From: Acidobacteriaceae bacterium
GTDB taxonomy: Bacteria > Acidobacteriota > Terriglobia > Terriglobales > Acidobacteriaceae
Direction: 5' to 3'
NCBI GenBank assembly: GCA_030041435.1
Contig: JASHNW010000115.1
Location: forward strand, 102,921-166,920
Length of the DNA stretch: 64,000 nt
Shown here piece after piece: positions 59,905-64,000 of the stretch (position 1 is its first letter; each line of letters begins with the position of its first letter). The notes beneath the pieces were generated by a model. It did no database searches and was not told the DNA's origin. It worked only from the letters and a program-made list of their open reading frames with translations. Both the position numbers and the translations under genes were made by a program.

Positions 59905-60902
59905 TGCGCCTCGCCCGGCTGAGGCTTTCCGCATTCCGGGCAGAACTTCGCCGCCCGCGGAATCGCCTTCCCGCAGTCGATGCAGAATTTCGTCGCCGCG
60001 CTCGCACTCACCGTCGCCGCAGCAGCAGCCGGAGCGCCCGCCGCGCCCAATTTCGCGCCGCCCATCATCGTCTGCGCCATCGCCAGGCCTGCGCCCAGCC
60101 CCACACCGGCATCCGCCCCACCGCCCGGATTCGCCGCCGCCGTCCCCAGCGCCTCCGCGGTCTCAAACTGCGTGAACCGCCCCAGATCCCCTGCCATGCT
60201 CACGCCAATCTTCTGGTCGATCACCTTCTGCAAATCGTCAGGCAGAGAAATATTCTCCACCGCAAACTGATGCAGCTCCAGGCCCAACCCCGCGAAGGTC
60301 GGCTTCATCGCCTCCGCAATCTTGCCGCTCAGCACCGCCTGGTTCGCCGCCATATCCAGAAACGACACTTCGCTTGACGCGAAGATATCCGTCATCCGCG
60401 CCACAATTGTCTCGCGCAGCTGCCCCTCCAAGTCGGCCGCATAGTAGCCGTCCCGCGTCCCGCTCACCTGCTTGAAAAACGTCTTCGGATCGGCGATCCG
60501 GTACGAATAAATCCCATATCCGCGCAGCGTCACCGCGCCGAATTCCTTCTCGCGGAAGGTGATGGGCGTAGCCGTCCCCCACTTCTGGTCAATTTGTAAC
60601 CGTGTCGAGAAGAAATACACATCCGACTTGAACGGCGACTGAAAATCCTTCGTCCAGTTCTTCAAATCCGTCAGCACCGGCAGATTCCGCGTGTTCAGCG
60701 TGTGCAGTCCCGGCCCGAAGACGTCCGCAATCGTCCCCTCGTTCACAAACGCCGCCATCTGCGACTCGCGCACGGTCAGCTGGCCGCCGTTTTCGATCTC
60801 CATGTCCTGCATCGGATAGCGCCACGCCAGGATGCCGTCCTCCGGCTCATTCCACTGGATGACCGCGATGAACTGCTTGCCCAGAAAGTCTCTCAGACTC
60901 AC
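59901..60902 (-). CDS. SPFH-domain protein with C-terminal zinc ribbon (YdjI type)
   Basis: 333 residues from GTG 60902 (SLRDFLGKQFIAVIQW), supported by AGGGGG and by the family N-terminus; a TTG seven codons upstream is possible. SPFH domain ~30-235 (ITFREKEFGAVTLRGYGIYSYRIADPKTFFKQVSG), an Ala/Gly-rich linker, and a zinc ribbon FCIDCGKAIPRAAKFCPECGKP. SPFH proteins form membrane scaffolds or chaperone assemblies; YdjI of Bacillus is linked to membrane stress. Coupled to the zinc-ribbon gene. Confidence 0.85.
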   Translation of the reverse strand: MSLRDFLGKQFIAVIQWNEPEDGILAWRYPMQDMEIENGGQLTVRESQMAAFVNEGTIADVFGPGLHTLNTRNLPVLTDLKNWTKDFQSPFKSDVYFFSTRLQIDQKWGTATPITFREKEFGAVTLRGYGIYSYRIADPKTFFKQVSGTRDGYYAADLEGQLRETIVARMTDIFASSEVSFLDMAANQAVLSGKIAEAMKPTFAGLGLELHQFAVENISLPDDLQKVIDQKIGVSMAGDLGRFTQFETAEALGTAAANPGGGADAGVGLGAGLAMAQTMMGGAKLGAAGAPAAAAATVSASAATKFCIDCGKAIPRAAKFCPECGKPQPGEAQ

Positions 60903-61012
60903 GCTCGCCCCCTGGCCTGCCAATGTACCATGCGCAATCTCGACGACACATAACCAAAGATATGCAGATCGATCGCGCGTTCGCGCTGCCCCGGCCTCCC
61001 TGCGCAGTTTCC

Positions 61013-63019
61013 TCAGCCCCGCACCGAAGGCTCAATGGAAGGAGTGGCCGTCACTGCGGCCTTGATCGCCGGATCGGCCGCCATCAGTTCCAGCAGCGCA
61101 TGCGTAATCTTCTCGTCGGTCTCCGCAGCCAGTGCGATCTCCACAGGAATGCGCGCCCAAAGCTGGAACGCGCTGCCGCTGAACTGCAGCCGCGATTCGA
61201 TCACCGGCGCTTCAATCGCCGCCTGCATCCAGTTCTGCACGCTCTGGTGCTGCGCTTCGATCGTTGCGCGGTACTCCTCGTACACCGCGCGCACCGGCTG
61301 CAGGATGGCATCGCACACCTCGCGGTAGTCGGCGCCGTCGGCCAGCTTCACCGTCAGCTCATGCCACGCATAACCCGTCCCTGGCAACTGCTTGTACAGC
61401 GGCGTGCCCGCCTGGAACAGCACCGCATTCGAGAAGACGGCGACCCGGCCCGTCGGATGCAGCGTCGTTCCCGTACCCGCCAGTTCCATCACATAGAAGC
61501 GCACCAGGCCTACTTCGATTACATCGCCCGTCACGCCGGCAATCGTGATCCGGTCTCCCACTCGGATTCCGAACCGCCCGATGATGAAGAAATACGCGGC
61601 CACCGACAGCAGAATCGTCTGCAGGCCGAGCGCCACGCCCGCCGTCAGGAATCCCGCGAACGTTGCCAGCGAATTGAACTGCGTAACAAAGCCGAACAGG
61701 ATGACCAGCGCGGACAGGAACCCCACCACCACCCTGCGCACAATCAGCAGCTGCCGCCGCCGCCGCAGGTCGCGGATGTATTTGTTCGTCGCCCGCGTCC
61801 ACGCCTCGCCTGCGCCGATGATGATGCCCAGCGCGATCGCAATCACCAGAATGCGCAGCAGCAGCGCGTGCAGGATGCTGTCGTACTCCTGATCGACGGA
61901 GGACTGCCAGGCCGCCAGATTGGCATGGCTCTGTTCGAGGACGATGATCTCCTCGCTCAGCGGAACCGTCGCCTGCGACAGCGCTTTGAACTTCGCGGTA
62001 ATGGCCTGCAGGTCTTCCGGCGCAGGCCCCGCCGGCAGACTCGCAGCTGCGCCCCGCGCCTTCGGCCCTCCATGCTGCGCCGGCGGTGGGCCCGCTTCCG
62101 CCTGCTCCGAGAGCTGCTCCCCCTGCTGGATCAGGCCGCGTAAGATCTGCAGCATCGGCGCGCGCAGATCGGTGGCCTGCTGGTGCAGGCGATCGTTGTC
62201 CTGCATCAGAGTCGACAAGGTGTGCAGGCTCCCCAGCAGCCGGAAAACCACGCCGGCCTGGGTCGTGACCCCGGCTGAGAGGGCTGACTCGATCGTGGTC
62301 AGCGGAGCACCCGTTGTCTTGCTGCTGCTCTCCAGATCGGGCGCGGAGCGCTGCAGGCGTTCAATCTCGTCGCTCAGCCCCCCGGCCCCCGCAGCGCCCG
62401 ATGCCTTCATGATCCTCTTCATGGCGTCGCGCAGCGCCGTGGCCAACTCCAGCGCGGCCTGCACCTGTTGCTTCTGTGCCTCCAGCCCCGGAGCCGCGCG
62501 AGGACTGGCTGAAGCGATCTGCCGGTCCAGCCCCGCCTCCCGCGCTTCGAGGTCGCTGATCCGCTTCTCTTCCGCGGCCTCCGACGCCGCCAGCTTCTCT
62601 TCGCTGGTCGATGAGCCGGCCTCCGCCGCTGCCTGCCCCGGCGACGTCTCCATCACCGCGGCCTCGGCCGTGGCCGACTGAAATGCCAGCTCCGCTGCCT
62701 GCGACGCCTGCGTTACCGCCTGATCGTGGTACACCGCATCGTTCGGCTCACCCGCCTTTTGAACGGGCTCACGCACCGATCGATAGAACTGAATCACTGC
62801 GTTCAGATGGGCAATGATGGCCGGCCCCGCGACGCTGGAATCCAGCCCGGCGGCTGGCTGCCCGTTTGGCCCCGCCTGCGCAGCGACGCCGAATCCGCCC
62901 GACACAATCCCCGCCAAAGCAAAAGCAGCGATGACCGCCATGGCCCGCGCGCGGCGACGGCGGCGCTCTATCCTTCTCCCCTTGTGGCATGCGCGGTTCA
63001 GCTCACGCTTCTGCATCAT
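61013..63019 (-). CDS. MscS-family mechanosensitive channel with long periplasmic domain
   Basis: 668 residues from ATG 63019, with GGGAG upstream. Signal peptide (VIAAFALAGIVSGGFGVAAQAG), then a ~330-residue alpha-helical/coiled-coil periplasmic region rich in Ala/Glu/Gln, then four to five helices and the MscS pore and beta domain (TVALGLQ-like AGVALGLQTILLSVAAYFFIIGRFGIRVGDRITIAGVTGDVIEVGLVRFYVMEL). The layout resembles MscK/YbdG-type large channels. Releases solutes on osmotic downshift; the periplasmic part may sense or gate. Confidence 0.87.
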   Translation of the reverse strand: MMQKRELNRACHKGRRIERRRRRARAMAVIAAFALAGIVSGGFGVAAQAGPNGQPAAGLDSSVAGPAIIAHLNAVIQFYRSVREPVQKAGEPNDAVYHDQAVTQASQAAELAFQSATAEAAVMETSPGQAAAEAGSSTSEEKLAASEAAEEKRISDLEAREAGLDRQIASASPRAAPGLEAQKQQVQAALELATALRDAMKRIMKASGAAGAGGLSDEIERLQRSAPDLESSSKTTGAPLTTIESALSAGVTTQAGVVFRLLGSLHTLSTLMQDNDRLHQQATDLRAPMLQILRGLIQQGEQLSEQAEAGPPPAQHGGPKARGAAASLPAGPAPEDLQAITAKFKALSQATVPLSEEIIVLEQSHANLAAWQSSVDQEYDSILHALLLRILVIAIALGIIIGAGEAWTRATNKYIRDLRRRRQLLIVRRVVVGFLSALVILFGFVTQFNSLATFAGFLTAGVALGLQTILLSVAAYFFIIGRFGIRVGDRITIAGVTGDVIEVGLVRFYVMELAGTGTTLHPTGRVAVFSNAVLFQAGTPLYKQLPGTGYAWHELTVKLADGADYREVCDAILQPVRAVYEEYRATIEAQHQSVQNWMQAAIEAPVIESRLQFSGSAFQLWARIPVEIALAAETDEKITHALLELMAADPAIKAAVTATPSIEPSVRG

Positions 63020-63127
63020 GCCGGCTCCCACCTGCACTGCGCTCCATCACACTGCCTTCGCAAACCACGCCGTCACAATCCTCCATCGCCTTCTCAGCCC
63101 CGGCTTGCTGCCGGAGGAAGCTGTTAT

Positions 63128-63137
63128 CGATATATCG
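63128..63137. promoter_or_regulatory. Palindrome CGATATATCG before the S10 peptidase
   Basis: Perfect 10-bp palindrome in an AT-rich patch 8 bp before the ATG at 63145, occupying the ribosome-binding position. It could be an operator. The next identical motif was not found in the window. Confidence 0.35.
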
Positions 63138-63144
63138 TATCCAC

Positions 63145-64000
63145 ATGAAAATTTCTGCGCTCTCCCGCGCTCCCTGGCGCACCCTCTCTGCCGTCGCTCT
63201 CGCGTGCTGCATTTCGCTCGCGTGCGTTTCCGCCATCGCCCAATCCGACAACGACTCCGGACGCCGCCGCGGTCAGCAAGCCGCCGATCAGTCGGCCAAC
63301 CCCACACCTGCAGCCGCGCCCGACAAGAACGCAGCCAAAACCGACAACACCGATTACAACAAGCTGCCTCCGCTCCCGCCCGATGCGCATGTCGAGCAAA
63401 GCATCGTGATCGACGGCAAAAAGCTCACCTACACCGTCACCGTCGGCACCCTCCCCGTCCGCGACGAGCAGGGCAAGACCGCCGGCGAGCTGGTCTACAC
63501 CGCCTACACCGTCGACGCGCCCGACCGCCCCGTCACTTTCGCCGTCAACGGCGGACCCGGCGCTTCCTCCGTTTATCTCAACTTCGGCGCCATCGGCCCC
63601 AAACATCTCGACAGCATCGGCAACGAAGGCGCCAGCCCCTCCGATCGGCCCACGCTCTCCGACAACCCCGGCACCTGGCTGGACTTCACCGATCTGGTCT
63701 TCCTCGACCCCATCGGCACCGGATTCAGCCGCTCGCTGGTCGCCCCTGACGAGACCCGCAAGCTCTTCTACACCACCGAGCCCGACATCCACTACCTGTC
63801 GCGCGCCATCTATGACTGGCTGGTGAACAACGACCGACTGACGTCGCGCAAGTACCTGGTTGGCGAAAGCTATGGCGGATTCCGCGGCCCGCGCATCACC
63901 TACTATCTGCAGTCGCAACTCGGCGTCGCCATGAACGGCGTCGTCCTCATCTCGCCCTACCTCAACCCCACCCTCGAGCAGAATGGCGACCTGTCGCCGC
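63145..64000 (+). CDS. Serine carboxypeptidase, peptidase family S10 (5' part)
   Basis: The first 285 residues; the frame runs off the window. Signal peptide (LSAVALACCISLACVSAIAQ), then a Pro/Asp-rich linker. S10 hallmarks: FAVNGGPGASSVYLNFGAIGP (oxyanion region), DLVFLDPIGTGFSRS and the nucleophile in LVGESYGGFRGPRI. The Asp and His of the triad should lie beyond the edge. S10 enzymes remove C-terminal residues and work at acid pH, fitting an acid-soil organism that also carries the PNGase A homologue. No clear Shine-Dalgarno before the ATG. Confidence 0.88.
   Translation, partial: MKISALSRAPWRTLSAVALACCISLACVSAIAQSDNDSGRRRGQQAADQSANPTPAAAPDKNAAKTDNTDYNKLPPLPPDAHVEQSIVIDGKKLTYTVTVGTLPVRDEQGKTAGELVYTAYTVDAPDRPVTFAVNGGPGASSVYLNFGAIGPKHLDSIGNEGASPSDRPTLSDNPGTWLDFTDLVFLDPIGTGFSRSLVAPDETRKLFYTTEPDIHYLSRAIYDWLVNNDRLTSRKYLVGESYGGFRGPRITYYLQSQLGVAMNGVVLISPYLNPTLEQNGDLSP

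Overview
The window reads as chromosome from a high-GC member of the Acidobacteriota, most likely a soil Terriglobia-type organism. Pointers are an Oar-like TonB-dependent receptor with a carboxypeptidase-type N-terminal domain, a tandem pair of DUF507 proteins, two M61 peptidases, a plant-type PNGase A homologue, a TIGR04053-like radical SAM gene beside hemG, and HpnI-type hopanoid glycosylation. This assignment is inference from gene content. I saw no rRNA, tRNA, CRISPR array, prophage or insertion sequence.

Layout. 1-443: 3' end of an M61 peptidase. 901-7354 (minus strand): a tight six-gene operon encoding a CoA-transferase, a three-part 2-oxoacid:ferredoxin oxidoreductase (VorB type), a branched-chain aminotransferase and a glutamate dehydrogenase. 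Together they form a complete route from branched-chain amino acids to acyl-CoA, reduced ferredoxin and organic acid. 7.8-11.5 kb: an EEP-family phosphohydrolase, a phospholipase D/cardiolipin synthase-like enzyme and a SRPBCC-methyltransferase fusion. 11.6-14.5 kb: radical SAM/SPASM protein plus protoporphyrinogen oxidase behind a perfect CRP/FNR-type palindrome. 14.5-17.2 kb: a lipoprotein and a membrane protein divergent from a MarR regulator. 17.3-22.3 kb: second M61 peptidase, small membrane proteins, PNGase A homologue. 22.6-31.5 kb: tmk, then an adaptor-ATPase-ATPase-TolC export set with no permease, followed by its sigma-54 response regulator and histidine kinase.

31.6-40.8 kb: GDSL hydrolase, two paralogous beta-barrel proteins flanking a Ysc84-type protein, methyltransferase, DHFR-like and DUF3788 proteins, homoserine dehydrogenase, HpnI-like glycosyltransferase, YggX. 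41-49.9 kb: GGDEF protein with a long foldable leader, YdcF and TsaC/Sua5, SpoU methyltransferase, a three-gene membrane cassette with a 55-residue secreted peptide, RarA, an orphan Flp pilin and the DUF507 pair. 50-64 kb: 1,178-residue TonB-dependent receptor, PQQ dehydrogenase with a cytochrome c segment, DHA2 transporter, serine hydrolase, zinc-ribbon plus SPFH pair, MscS channel, and the start of an S10 carboxypeptidase.

The feature gene families explain least is a set of degenerate tandem repeats with a 7-nt (or 7+8 = 15-nt) period in at least eight gene borders. The clearest is 15 uninterrupted heptads (25486-25590) filling the spacer between the two ABC ATPase genes. Several arrays run right up to start codons that lack a Shine-Dalgarno sequence, or run through the stop codons of flanking genes.
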